Source: Mediterraneibacter hominis | Lineage (GTDB): Bacteria; Bacillota; Clostridia; Lachnospirales; Lachnospiraceae | Length of the DNA stretch: 64,000 nt | Direction of reading: 5' to 3' | NCBI RefSeq assembly: GCF_014287475.1 | Contig: NZ_JACOPF010000001.1 | Span: 248,001 to 312,000 of the forward strand | In this document: positions 16,866 to 24,412 of the stretch, piece after piece | Numbering within the stretch: position 1 is the stretch's first letter | Layout: the number at the start of each line of letters is the position of its first letter | Program-made: the position numbers and the translations under genes | The notes under the pieces: model-generated | Told to the model about the DNA's origin: nothing | Database searches by the model: none | What the model saw: only the letters and a program-made list of their open reading frames with translations

Positions 16866-18692
16866 ATGTGTGGCATCGTTGGATACATTGGAGACAGACA
16901 GGCAGCGCCTATACTGTTAGATGGATTGTCAAAATTAGAATACAGGGGATATGATTCAGCAGGGATCGCAGTGTTTGACGGAAGCAGCATCAATATGACA
17001 AAAGCAAAGGGCAGACTGAAGGTATTAGAGGAACTGACACACGACGGGGAAACACTGCCCGGTAAAATGGGAATCGGTCATACAAGATGGGCAACTCATG
17101 GAGAACCCTCCAATACAAATGCTCATCCGCATTTGAATAAGACGGAAAGTATTGCAGTAGTACACAATGGAATTATAGAGAATTATCTGAAGTTGAAGAA
17201 AAAACTAATCAACAAAGGGTACGAATTTGTATCCGATACAGATACGGAAGTAATTGCCCATCTGTTAGATTATTACTATGATGGTAATCCTTTGCGTGCA
17301 ATTACAAAGGTAATGCACCGGATGGAAGGTTCCTATGCGCTTGGAATTATCTTTAAAGATTTTCCGGATGAACTGTATGCCGTACGAAAGGATAGTCCAT
17401 TGATAGTTGGACATACGAAGGACGGATGTATTATTGCGTCCGATGTTCCGGCGGTGCTGAAATACACACGGGATGTTTACTTCATTGAAAATGAAGAGAT
17501 CGTACGCATGGAAAAAGATGCAATGGAGTTTTTCAACGTAGACGAAGAACAGATTGAGAAAGAGTCCACCCATATTGAATGGGATGTGGATGCTGCCGAG
17601 AAAGGCGGATACGAGCATTTCATGTTAAAAGAAATGTATGAACAGCCAAAGGCAATTACAGATACTTTTTCCCCTCGGCTCAAAGGCAGTGAAATCGTGA
17701 TTGATGAGCTGAATATGACAGATGAAGAGATTCAGGCAATCAGGAAAATTATGATTGTTGCATGTGGTTCCGCGTACCATGCAGGGGTGACTGGGAAATA
17801 TGTATTTGAAGGAATGGCGCGGATTCCTGTAGAGGTAGATTTGGCCTCTGAATTTAGGTACAGGGATCCGATTATGGAAGAGGGAACACTGGTGATTGTT
17901 ATCAGCCAGTCAGGAGAAACGGCAGATTCTCTTGCGGCGCTTCGAGAGTCAAAAGAAAGAGGGGCAAAGGTTCTTGGAATTGTGAATGTTGTGGGAAGCT
18001 CTATTGCCAGAGAAGCGGATAATGTAATGTATACGTGGGCAGGACCGGAGATTGCCGTTGCAACTACAAAAGCATACTCCAGTCAGTTGATTGCGCTGTA
18101 CCTTCTGGCAATTAAATTTGGTAAAGTAAAGGGTGTTGTGTCTAAAGAGCAGGTGTATAGCTATATCGAAGACTTGAAACGACTTCCGGAGCAAGTAGAA
18201 ATGCTTCTGAATAACAAAGTGAAAATACAGAAATTTGCAAATCGTTATCTTGCGGCGCATGAGGTATTTTTTATTGGGCGCGGAATTGATTACGCAATTT
18301 CTATGGAGGGGTCTCTTAAATTAAAAGAAATTTCCTATATTCATTCAGAGGCATATGCGGCAGGGGAGTTAAAGCATGGAACGATTTCACTGATTGAGGA
18401 GGGAACGCTGGTGGCGGCTGTTCTGACGCAGAAGGAGCTGTACAAAAAAATGATTAGCAATATGGTGGAGGTAAGTACCCGCGGAGCGTTTGTACTGGCA
18501 GTGACAAATGAGGGAAACGACGAAGTAGAACGTGCAGCAGACTATGTGATTTATATCCCAGAGACAAATAAGTTTTTTGCAAATTCTCTTGCAATTATAC
18601 CGCTTCAGTTGTTCTCCTATTATATTTCAGTAGGAAGAGGATGCGATGTAGATAAGCCAAGAAATCTGGCAAAATCAGTAACAGTAGAATAA
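16866..18692 (+). CDS. glmS: glucosamine-6-phosphate synthase, isomerizing
   Basis: 608 aa from the ATG at 16866, the usual family length; the start is fixed by MCGIVGY, where Cys2 is the glutaminase nucleophile, and GAAGGGAGC upstream. The N-terminal class II amidotransferase domain contains EYRGYDSAGIA and GHTRWATHG; two SIS domains follow (ACGSAYHAG, SQSGETADSL, ATTKAYSSQ), and the C-terminus DKPRNLAKSVTVE is canonical. It makes glucosamine-6-phosphate from fructose-6-phosphate and glutamine, the entry to UDP-GlcNAc for peptidoglycan and wall glycans. Single-gene transcription unit. Confidence 0.97.
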   Translation: MCGIVGYIGDRQAAPILLDGLSKLEYRGYDSAGIAVFDGSSINMTKAKGRLKVLEELTHDGETLPGKMGIGHTRWATHGEPSNTNAHPHLNKTESIAVVHNGIIENYLKLKKKLINKGYEFVSDTDTEVIAHLLDYYYDGNPLRAITKVMHRMEGSYALGIIFKDFPDELYAVRKDSPLIVGHTKDGCIIASDVPAVLKYTRDVYFIENEEIVRMEKDAMEFFNVDEEQIEKESTHIEWDVDAAEKGGYEHFMLKEMYEQPKAITDTFSPRLKGSEIVIDELNMTDEEIQAIRKIMIVACGSAYHAGVTGKYVFEGMARIPVEVDLASEFRYRDPIMEEGTLVIVISQSGETADSLAALRESKERGAKVLGIVNVVGSSIAREADNVMYTWAGPEIAVATTKAYSSQLIALYLLAIKFGKVKGVVSKEQVYSYIEDLKRLPEQVEMLLNNKVKIQKFANRYLAAHEVFFIGRGIDYAISMEGSLKLKEISYIHSEAYAAGELKHGTISLIEEGTLVAAVLTQKELYKKMISNMVEVSTRGAFVLAVTNEGNDEVERAADYVIYIPETNKFFANSLAIIPLQLFSYYISVGRGCDVDKPRNLAKSVTVE

Positions 18693-18718
18693 AGAAGTAT
18701 AATTTCTGATAGGAAATG

Positions 18719-18763
18719 AAGAATGAGAATGCCGTAAAACGGCGTTCTCATTCTTGGCTTTTT
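18719..18763 (+). terminator. glmS terminator
   Basis: A 17-bp stem, 18719-18735 with 18739-18755 (one G-U pair; GAATGAGAA facing TTCTCATTC), with a TTTTT run at 18759-18763. Confidence 0.85.
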
Positions 18764-18848
18764 CAGAGTTTGTTAAAGAATTAAACACAGATTTGACACA
18801 AAAGGCGGTTATGATAGGAGCATAAAATAGAAGAAGGAAGGAATTGTT

Positions 18849-20132
18849 ATGGAAAATCAATATAGTTATTATAATCCGCAGGGACAGCCAGGAAATCAGC
18901 AGTCCGGCGATAATAAAAAGAAAAAAAAGAAAATGCCAAAAGCAGTCGCAGTAACAGGCCTGGCGCTTTTATTTGGGCTTGTTTCCAGCGCCACATTTAT
19001 ATCAGCCAATATTGTTGGAAATAAAATACTTGGCTGGAATCAGTCTTCTGATAAATCAGTGAGTACTTCTTCTGGACAGGTAAAAAATAATGCTTCTCTT
19101 ACACAGACGTCCAGTGTTGTTACATCTGATGTATCAGAGATTGTGGAACAGGTGATGCCGTCTATTGTGTCTATTACAAATATGAGTGTACAGCAGGTAC
19201 AGGATTTTTTTGGCGGGGTGTATGAGCAAAACAGTGAAAGTGCAGGGACTGGGATTATCATTGCACAAAATGATTCAGAACTTCTGATCGTCACAAACAA
19301 TCATGTGGTAGCGGGCAGTGAAACTCTGACAGTTACATTTCGTGACAATTCTAGTGTAGAGGCGGACTTAAAAGGGACAGATGCCGCCCATGATTTAGCG
19401 GTAATTGCGGTTCCACTTAAATCTATATCAGATGATACGAAGGATGCAATATCTGTTGCGAAGCTAGGAGATTCTACAAAATTAAAAGCTGGGGAACCGG
19501 CTATCGCAATTGGAAATGCATTGGGATATGGACAGTCTGTTACGACCGGTGTCATCAGTGCGACGGATCGCTCCAGTGCACAGGCAAATGGACAGACAGA
19601 AGCGGCATCAGATAGCGATGTAAGCTTAATTCAGACAGATGCAGCTATCAATCCAGGAAACAGTGGTGGAGCGCTTGTCAATGCAAGCGGAGAGGTAATT
19701 GGAATCAATTCTTCGAAATTAGTAGGAGAGACAGTGGAGGGGGTTGGATATGCCATTCCAATCAGTGATGTCTCAGACATTATTACAGATCTGATGAACC
19801 AGGAAACGAAAACAAAGGTAGATGAAGATGATCAGGGAGCAATCGGTATTAAAGGATTTGATGTAACGTCAGAATATGCACAGCAGTTTAATATGCCGAT
19901 TGGTGTTTACGTATCAGAGGTGACAAAAGGCGGCGGAGCAGCCGATGCAGGGTTGACAAAAGGAAGTATTATTACAGGAATTAATGGAACGACAGTCACC
20001 AGTATGGAGAACTTGAAAAATGAACTGCAATATTACGAACAGGGAGAAAAAGTGACGTTGACTGTTGAAATACCGGAAAATAACGGAGAATATACAGAAG
20101 AAGAAATGGATGTAATATTAGGGAAAAAATAG
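18849..20132 (+). CDS. htrA: HtrA/DegP-type S1C serine protease with PDZ domain
   Basis: 427 aa. A polar Lys/Gln-rich cytoplasmic start is followed by one membrane helix (about 32-55), so the protease domain is outside the cell. Catalytic triad residues are visible: His in VTNNHVVAG (about 152), Asp in HDLAVIAV (about 180) and Ser in NPGNSGGAL (about 272). A PDZ domain covers about 330-415 (GVYVSEVTKGGGAADAGLTKGSII). It is expected to degrade or hold misfolded envelope proteins. AGAAGGAAGG precedes the ATG. A TTGACA at about 18794 may belong to its promoter, but no good -10 follows at normal spacing. Confidence 0.93.
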   Translation: MENQYSYYNPQGQPGNQQSGDNKKKKKKMPKAVAVTGLALLFGLVSSATFISANIVGNKILGWNQSSDKSVSTSSGQVKNNASLTQTSSVVTSDVSEIVEQVMPSIVSITNMSVQQVQDFFGGVYEQNSESAGTGIIIAQNDSELLIVTNNHVVAGSETLTVTFRDNSSVEADLKGTDAAHDLAVIAVPLKSISDDTKDAISVAKLGDSTKLKAGEPAIAIGNALGYGQSVTTGVISATDRSSAQANGQTEAASDSDVSLIQTDAAINPGNSGGALVNASGEVIGINSSKLVGETVEGVGYAIPISDVSDIITDLMNQETKTKVDEDDQGAIGIKGFDVTSEYAQQFNMPIGVYVSEVTKGGGAADAGLTKGSIITGINGTTVTSMENLKNELQYYEQGEKVTLTVEIPENNGEYTEEEMDVILGKK

Positions 20133-20150
20133 GGTAGTTTTATAAACCCA

Positions 20151-20187
20151 AAAGAGCTGTGACATTTTTAATGCCACAGCTCTTTTT
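20151..20187 (+). terminator. htrA terminator
   Basis: AAAGAGCTGTG (20151-20161) pairs perfectly with CACAGCTCTTT (20175-20185), followed by further T residues. It sits between htrA and the convergent tRNA gene and could serve both. Confidence 0.85.
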
Positions 20188-20192
20188 AAAGA

Positions 20193-20267
20193 TCGGGGTG
20201 ACAGGATTCGAACCTGCGACCTCACGGCCCCCAGCCGTGCGCTCTAACCAAACTGAGCCACACCCCG
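20193..20267 (-). tRNA. tRNA-Pro (anticodon GGG)
   Basis: On the minus strand the 75-base gene folds into a full cloverleaf: acceptor CGGGGTG/CACCCCG, D arm GCTC/GAGC with an AGTTTGGTTA loop, anticodon stem CACGG/CCGTG around the loop CTGGGGG, and a T arm GCAGG-TTCGAAT-CCTGT. The anticodon GGG reads CCC and CCU proline codons. Variable loop is five bases. CCA is not encoded. Confidence 0.93.
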
Positions 20268-20278
20268 GTGCCTTATAT

Positions 20279-20307
20279 ATTATATACAACTTTTACGCAA
20301 AAGTAAA
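20279..20307 (-). promoter_or_regulatory. tRNA-Pro promoter
   Basis: On the minus strand TTTACT (20307-20302), a 17-base spacer and TATAAT (20284-20279), twelve bases before the tRNA 5' end. Confidence 0.6.
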
Positions 20308-20331
20308 GCGGAACCTTTTTTTCTTTTTTTC

Positions 20332-20339
20332 CATACTAT
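20332..20339 (+). promoter_or_regulatory. candidate sigma-E -10 element for cotJABC
   Basis: CATACTAT resembles the CATACAAT-type -10 of the mother-cell factor sigma-E, which drives cotJ in Bacillus. It lies 36 bases before cotJA. No convincing -35 was found, because the upstream bases are a T run, so this is a weak call. Confidence 0.35.
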
Positions 20340-20374
20340 ATACTGTAAAGCTTTTAGGAAAGGAGCAATCGCAA

Positions 20375-20683
20375 ATGGCGAATTGTCAAAACAATATGCG
20401 CTATGGACGTCAGACTTCCATGTATAACCCGTATGTGCAGAATCAGAATAACGGATGCCGCCCTGTGCCAGAACCAGTAAACCGCAGTGTTCAAAACAGC
20501 CGCGCTTCTTCAATCTGTCCGGAGTATTCCCAGGCCCCGGTGGATACAATGCCTCTTGCTATGGCGTATGTTCCCTGGCAGAAATGGCAGAATATTTATG
20601 AACCTTGTAAGGGCCTTAGCCAGGGGACGATTTTTCAAGATCTTGATAAACTATTCTATGGAAAAGGGGGATGCAACCGATGA
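20375..20683 (+). CDS. cotJA: spore coat associated protein CotJA
   Basis: 102 aa from the ATG at 20375, chosen for the AGGAAAGGAG upstream; the open frame begins earlier but runs across the tRNA gene. The protein is rich in Asn, Gln and Pro at the N-terminus and ends with the family block PLAMAYVPWQKWQNIYEPCKG and FQDLDKLFYGKGGC. CotJA is a small mother-cell protein that goes into the spore coat with CotJC. The stop codon overlaps the cotJB start as ATGA. Confidence 0.9.
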   Translation: MANCQNNMRYGRQTSMYNPYVQNQNNGCRPVPEPVNRSVQNSRASSICPEYSQAPVDTMPLAMAYVPWQKWQNIYEPCKGLSQGTIFQDLDKLFYGKGGCNR

Positions 20684-20949
20684 ACAAACAGCCAGGCAAA
20701 AAAGAACGGCTTAACTATATTAATCAGGTCAGCTTTGTGGTAGATGATGTAAAACTGTACCTGGATACCCACCCATGCGATAAGGAAGCACTTTCTTATT
20801 TTCAGGAATACAGCCGTCTGCGAAACCAGGCACTTAAAGAATATGCTTCATACTATGGACCATTAACAGTGGATACAGCCGATTCCTCCTGTTCTGACAG
20901 ATGGAACTGGGTAAATGATCCTTGGCCATGGCAGGAAGGAGGATGTTAA
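20680..20949 (+). CDS. cotJB: spore coat protein CotJB
   Basis: 89 aa from the ATG at 20680, which overlaps the cotJA stop (ATGA) and has AAAGGGGG upstream. Family features: INQVSFVVDDVKLYLDTHPCDKEALSYF, then YSRLRNQALKEYASYYGPLT, and a Trp-rich C-terminus ending W-N-W-V-N-D-P-W-P-W. Second gene of cotJABC. Confidence 0.9.
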   Translation: MNKQPGKKERLNYINQVSFVVDDVKLYLDTHPCDKEALSYFQEYSRLRNQALKEYASYYGPLTVDTADSSCSDRWNWVNDPWPWQEGGC

Positions 20950-20950
20950 T

Positions 20951-21568
20951 ATGTGGAATTATGAGAAAAGATTACAGTATCCTATAAAAATCACGCAGAC
21001 CAATCCCAAAATTGCTCAGATTATTATTTCTCAGTTTGGAGGGCCAGATGGAGAATTAGCCGCCTCTATGCGCTATTTGTCTCAGCGTTATACGATGCCG
21101 TACAAAGAAGTTACTGGAATACTTACAGATATTGGAACAGAAGAGCTTGCTCATATGGAAATGATATGTGCGATTGTCTATCAGCTTACAAAAGATTTAA
21201 CCCCAGAAGAAATCGAAAAGTCCGGCTTTGGAACGTACTATGTAGATCATACCCTTGCCCTGTGGCCCCAAGCAGCAAGTGGGGCACCGTGGACGGCCAC
21301 CTATTTCCAGTCGAAGGGAGATCCGATTACTGACTTGCACGAAGATATGGCTGCAGAACAAAAAGCACGCACAACCTATGACAATATACTAAGATTAGTA
21401 AAGGATCCAGAAATATGTGAACCGATCCGTTTCCTGCGTGAACGTGAAATTGTACACTATCAGCGGTTCGGAGAAAGTCTTCGTATCGTCCAGGAGAAAT
21501 TGGACAGTAAAAACTTCTATGCTATCAATCCTGAATTTGATACACATCAGGATTGCGGATGCAGATAA
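20951..21568 (+). CDS. cotJC: spore coat protein CotJC, manganese-catalase-like
   Basis: 205 aa from the ATG at 20951 (AGGAGGATG just upstream, one base after the cotJB stop). A four-helix ferritin-like fold of the manganese catalase family is indicated by GGPDGELAASMRYLSQRY, the Glu-rich IGTEELAHMEMI (metal-ligand E-x-x-H) and the later EDMAAEQKARTTYDNI and REREIVHYQRFGE segments. It ends DTHQDCGCR. Probable role is peroxide removal or an inert structural role in the coat. Confidence 0.92.
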   Translation: MWNYEKRLQYPIKITQTNPKIAQIIISQFGGPDGELAASMRYLSQRYTMPYKEVTGILTDIGTEELAHMEMICAIVYQLTKDLTPEEIEKSGFGTYYVDHTLALWPQAASGAPWTATYFQSKGDPITDLHEDMAAEQKARTTYDNILRLVKDPEICEPIRFLREREIVHYQRFGESLRIVQEKLDSKNFYAINPEFDTHQDCGCR

Positions 21569-21589
21569 CACCATTTACAATAAATATGA

Positions 21590-21623
21590 AATTGCCGCCT
21601 CCTATAGTCAGGAAGCGGCAATT
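21590..21623 (+). terminator. inverted repeat between cotJC and the XRE gene
   Basis: AATTGCCGC (21590-21598) pairs perfectly with GCGGCAATT (21615-21623), 22 bases after the cotJC stop and just before the convergent regulator's stop. There is no T run, so terminator activity is uncertain. Confidence 0.5.
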
Positions 21624-21637
21624 GTCATAAAAGCGCT

Positions 21638-21859
21638 TCAGTTTCCATTTCTTTTATCAGAATAACCGACTAGAAAATCTGTTGTTACTCCAAACATTTC
21701 TGCCAACATTATCAATATGTCAAACCCGCATTCACGTTTTCCCTTTTCGTAGTTACCGATTGCCTGTCTGGTTACTCCAATACATTTTGCCAGCATATTC
21801 TGGGAAATTCCGTATTCTAGTCTTAGCATTTTGAGCCTCTCCGCGAATTTATTCTGCAT
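21638..21859 (-). CDS. XRE-family HTH transcriptional regulator
   Basis: 73 aa, essentially one Cro/CI helix-turn-helix domain: FAERLKMLRLEYGISQNMLAKCIGVTRQAIGNYEKGKR covers the five-helix core, with the recognition helix near residues 28-40. The C-terminus FGVTTDFLVGYSD is typical of small phage-repressor-like regulators. AGAGGTG lies upstream of the ATG. No obvious partner gene; targets unknown. Confidence 0.88.
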   Translation of the reverse strand: MQNKFAERLKMLRLEYGISQNMLAKCIGVTRQAIGNYEKGKRECGFDILIMLAEMFGVTTDFLVGYSDKRNGN

Positions 21860-21922
21860 GACTGCACCTCTTCTCTATTATACCATGAGTGTACTTTGGA
21901 CAAACAGTATAATTCGCACATT

Positions 21923-22243
21923 TTAGCTTCTGTAGCTGCGAAGCTCCAGCCGCTGTTTCAATTCTTTTGCTACACGTTCTGTATAAGTGCAGTAAATTTT
22001 TTCATTAAAATATAGGAGACGCTTTTTCGTATCGATTTTGCAGATTAAATCTAGATTTGCCAGTGTGGAGGCTCTTGTCTTAAAAAACTTTTCTGATAGT
22101 TTTTTCTGCAGCGGCTTTATGTCGGCTCTGAGTTTTCCTTCTCCATTTTTAGTGATGACTTCGCAGTAATGAGTAGATTTGATTGTCTGAATATAATAGA
22201 TGTCTTCAATTTCCACTTTCATCCACATCCCGTCTTCATCCAA
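21923..22243 (-). CDS. stand-alone LytTR DNA-binding domain protein
   Basis: About 106 aa with the LytTR pattern: VEIEDIYYIQTIKSTHYCEVITKNGEGKLRADIKPLQKKL, then FFKTRASTLANLDLICKID and a closing strand before ERVAKELKQRL. It lacks a receiver domain. The only usable start in frame is TTG at 22243, which has no Shine-Dalgarno; GGGAGG lies about 35 bases upstream. A 19-codon frame starting with ATG at 22295 ends in TGA at 22238-22236, across the TTG region, so translation may be coupled to it. Divergent from asnB. Confidence 0.78.
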   Translation of the reverse strand: MDEDGMWMKVEIEDIYYIQTIKSTHYCEVITKNGEGKLRADIKPLQKKLSEKFFKTRASTLANLDLICKIDTKKRLLYFNEKIYCTYTERVAKELKQRLELRSYRS

Positions 22244-22432
22244 AATATAGATATGTGTTTTCTTTTCCGTAGCTGTTTCCTCCCTCGGTTGTCATTTTAC
22301 GAGAAACACCACATAAACTTAATATAAGATACTACATTTTTGTACGCTAAGGTAGACTTTTTCATCTTTTGTCGAAATTTGTCATATTTTACCTATTTTG
22401 TTGTCTGCTGTTCAACTAATTTTGATTCCTTG

Positions 22433-22461
22433 TTGTTTTTGGGAATAAAAGAGGCTATAAT
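22433..22461 (+). promoter_or_regulatory. asnB promoter
   Basis: TTGTTT (22433-22438), a 17-base spacer and perfect TATAAT (22456-22461), 58 bases before asnB. TGTCGAA, a perfect match to the Spo0A box, occurs at 22370-22376 about 60 bases upstream of the -35; one such heptamer is expected by chance every several kilobases, so it is only suggestive. Confidence 0.6.
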
Positions 22462-22519
22462 AATTAAGATTATAAGGAAAAATATGTTGTGTTGGCTAGA
22501 TTAGAAGGAGACGAATAAG

Positions 22520-24400
22520 ATGTGTGGATTTGCAGGATTTGTCGGAGAAGTAGAAAATAGAGAGCAAGTGCTGGTAAATATGATGAATACGATTATTCAC
22601 AGAGGACCAGACAGTGAAGGGAGATATGTAGATGAGGATGCAGCTTTAGGCTTTCGCAGGCTCAGCATTATTGATTTGTCTGCTGTGGGAGATCAACCAT
22701 TATATAATGAAGAAAAGAGTATGGTTCTGGTATTTAATGGAGAAATATACAATTATCAGGAATTGAGAGAAGAACTCATAGAGGAAGGGCATGTGTTTGT
22801 GTCAAATACAGATTCTGAAACATTGGTGCATGGCTATGAACAGTGGGGAGAACAGCTGGTAAACAAGCTGCGGGGAATGTATGCGTTTATCATATGGGAT
22901 AGAAAGAATAAAAAATTGTTTGCAGCAAGAGACATTTTTGGAATTAAACCGTTGTACTATGCACAGATGAATGGTTCCCTTCTGTTTGGGTCAGAAATTA
23001 AGTCATTTCTGGAGCATCCGAAATTTGACAAAGTATTTAATGAAGAAGTGCTCGGCAACTACCTGTCCTTTCAGTTTGTTCCTACGAATGAGACGTTTTT
23101 CAAAGGTGTTTTCTCTCTTCAGCCGGGGCATTATTTTACGTATGAAAATGGGAAAATGGAGATTGTCAGATATTTCGAACCACACTTTACGGGTGACTGT
23201 CAGAAATCGTTTGAAGAAGTGGTGGATGAAGTCGAGAGAGTGATGAAAGAGTCTGTGGAAAAACATAAGATCAGCGATGTAGAGGTTGCTTCCTATCTCT
23301 CCAGCGGCGTAGATTCCAGTTATCTGACGTATCTTGGACAAGTAGATCGCACCTTTACAGTGGGATTTGACGAGGGCAAGTACAGTGAGATTCAGGACGC
23401 AAAAGATTTTGCGGCTAGTATTCAGATGAAAAATGATGCGAAAGTAATAAGTCCGGAAGAATATTGGGATAAACTGTCGGATATTCAGTATTACATGGAT
23501 GAGCCTGTAGCAGATCCGGCTGCGGTTGCGCTGTATTTTTTAAGTGAGGAAGCATCGAAAAAGGTAAAGGTTGTACTCTCGGGGGAAGGCTCCGATGAAT
23601 TGTTTGGCGGGTATAATATTTACTGTGAACCACTTGAACATACAGGATTCAATAAAATTCCTTTTGGAATCCGAAAGCTTCTCGGAAAATTTGCGGAATA
23701 TTGTTTGCCGAGAGGAATGAAGGGACGCGGATTTCTGATACGACATGGCAAGACACTGGAAGAGAGGTACTTTGCGAATGCGACAAATATTTTTACAGAG
23801 AGAGAAGCGGACAAGATTTTGAAAAAGGGATGTAAGCCGGGCATTTGTAAAGTGACCAGGCCGTTGTATGACAGAGTCAAAGAAAAGGATGCGGTGACGA
23901 AAATGCAGTACGTAGATCTGCATCTTTGGCTGGTGCATGATATTCTGATGAAGGGGGATAAGATGGGCATGGCAAATTCCCTCGAAGTGAGGGTACCATT
24001 CCTGGATAAAAAGGTATTGGAGCTTGCACAGACTCTTCCACTTGCATACAAAGTAAGGGCGCCGAAAACGAAGGTAGCTTTAAGAGGAGCAGCAGAGAAA
24101 GTAATTCAGAGCAAGACGGCAGAGAAGAAAAAGCTTGGATTTCCAATTCCGATTCGTGTCTGGCTAAAAGAGGAGAGATATTATAACCGAGTAAAAGAGA
24201 TGTTTACCTCGGAAGCGGCTAAGAAATTTTTTCATACAGATTTACTTGTAAAGATGCTGGATGACCACAAAAATGGAAAAAATCTAAATGAAAAAACGGA
24301 TAACAGCAGAAAAATCTGGACGGTCTATATTTTTCTTGTTTGGTATGACAGATTTTTTGGACATGGCAAACCGGTACATCCAGCAATGCATGTCAGATAG
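22520..24400 (+). CDS. asnB: asparagine synthase (glutamine-hydrolysing)
   Basis: 626 aa. Starts MCGFAGFVG with Cys2 as the glutaminase nucleophile; HRGPDSEG and FNGEIYNYQELR are in the N-terminal class II amidotransferase domain. The synthetase domain has the ATP-binding loop SYLSSGVDSSYLTYLG (about 262-272), LSGEGSDELFGGYNIY and MGMANSLEVRVPFLDKKVLELA. It converts aspartate to asparagine with ATP and glutamine. AGAAGGAGACG precedes the ATG. The gene is followed 12 bases later by a RodA/FtsW gene, so they may be cotranscribed. Confidence 0.95.
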   Translation: MCGFAGFVGEVENREQVLVNMMNTIIHRGPDSEGRYVDEDAALGFRRLSIIDLSAVGDQPLYNEEKSMVLVFNGEIYNYQELREELIEEGHVFVSNTDSETLVHGYEQWGEQLVNKLRGMYAFIIWDRKNKKLFAARDIFGIKPLYYAQMNGSLLFGSEIKSFLEHPKFDKVFNEEVLGNYLSFQFVPTNETFFKGVFSLQPGHYFTYENGKMEIVRYFEPHFTGDCQKSFEEVVDEVERVMKESVEKHKISDVEVASYLSSGVDSSYLTYLGQVDRTFTVGFDEGKYSEIQDAKDFAASIQMKNDAKVISPEEYWDKLSDIQYYMDEPVADPAAVALYFLSEEASKKVKVVLSGEGSDELFGGYNIYCEPLEHTGFNKIPFGIRKLLGKFAEYCLPRGMKGRGFLIRHGKTLEERYFANATNIFTEREADKILKKGCKPGICKVTRPLYDRVKEKDAVTKMQYVDLHLWLVHDILMKGDKMGMANSLEVRVPFLDKKVLELAQTLPLAYKVRAPKTKVALRGAAEKVIQSKTAEKKKLGFPIPIRVWLKEERYYNRVKEMFTSEAAKKFFHTDLLVKMLDDHKNGKNLNEKTDNSRKIWTVYIFLVWYDRFFGHGKPVHPAMHVR

Positions 24401-24412
24401 TTAGGAGATTTT

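Noticed and set aside
20159..20374. Long 5' extension of cotJA
   Set aside because: It reads through the tRNA-Pro gene on the opposite strand; the ATG at 20375 has a clear Shine-Dalgarno.
22370..22376. TGTCGAA as a Spo0A box controlling asnB
   Set aside because: A single 7-base match is expected by chance several times in a window of this size, and it is far from the -35.
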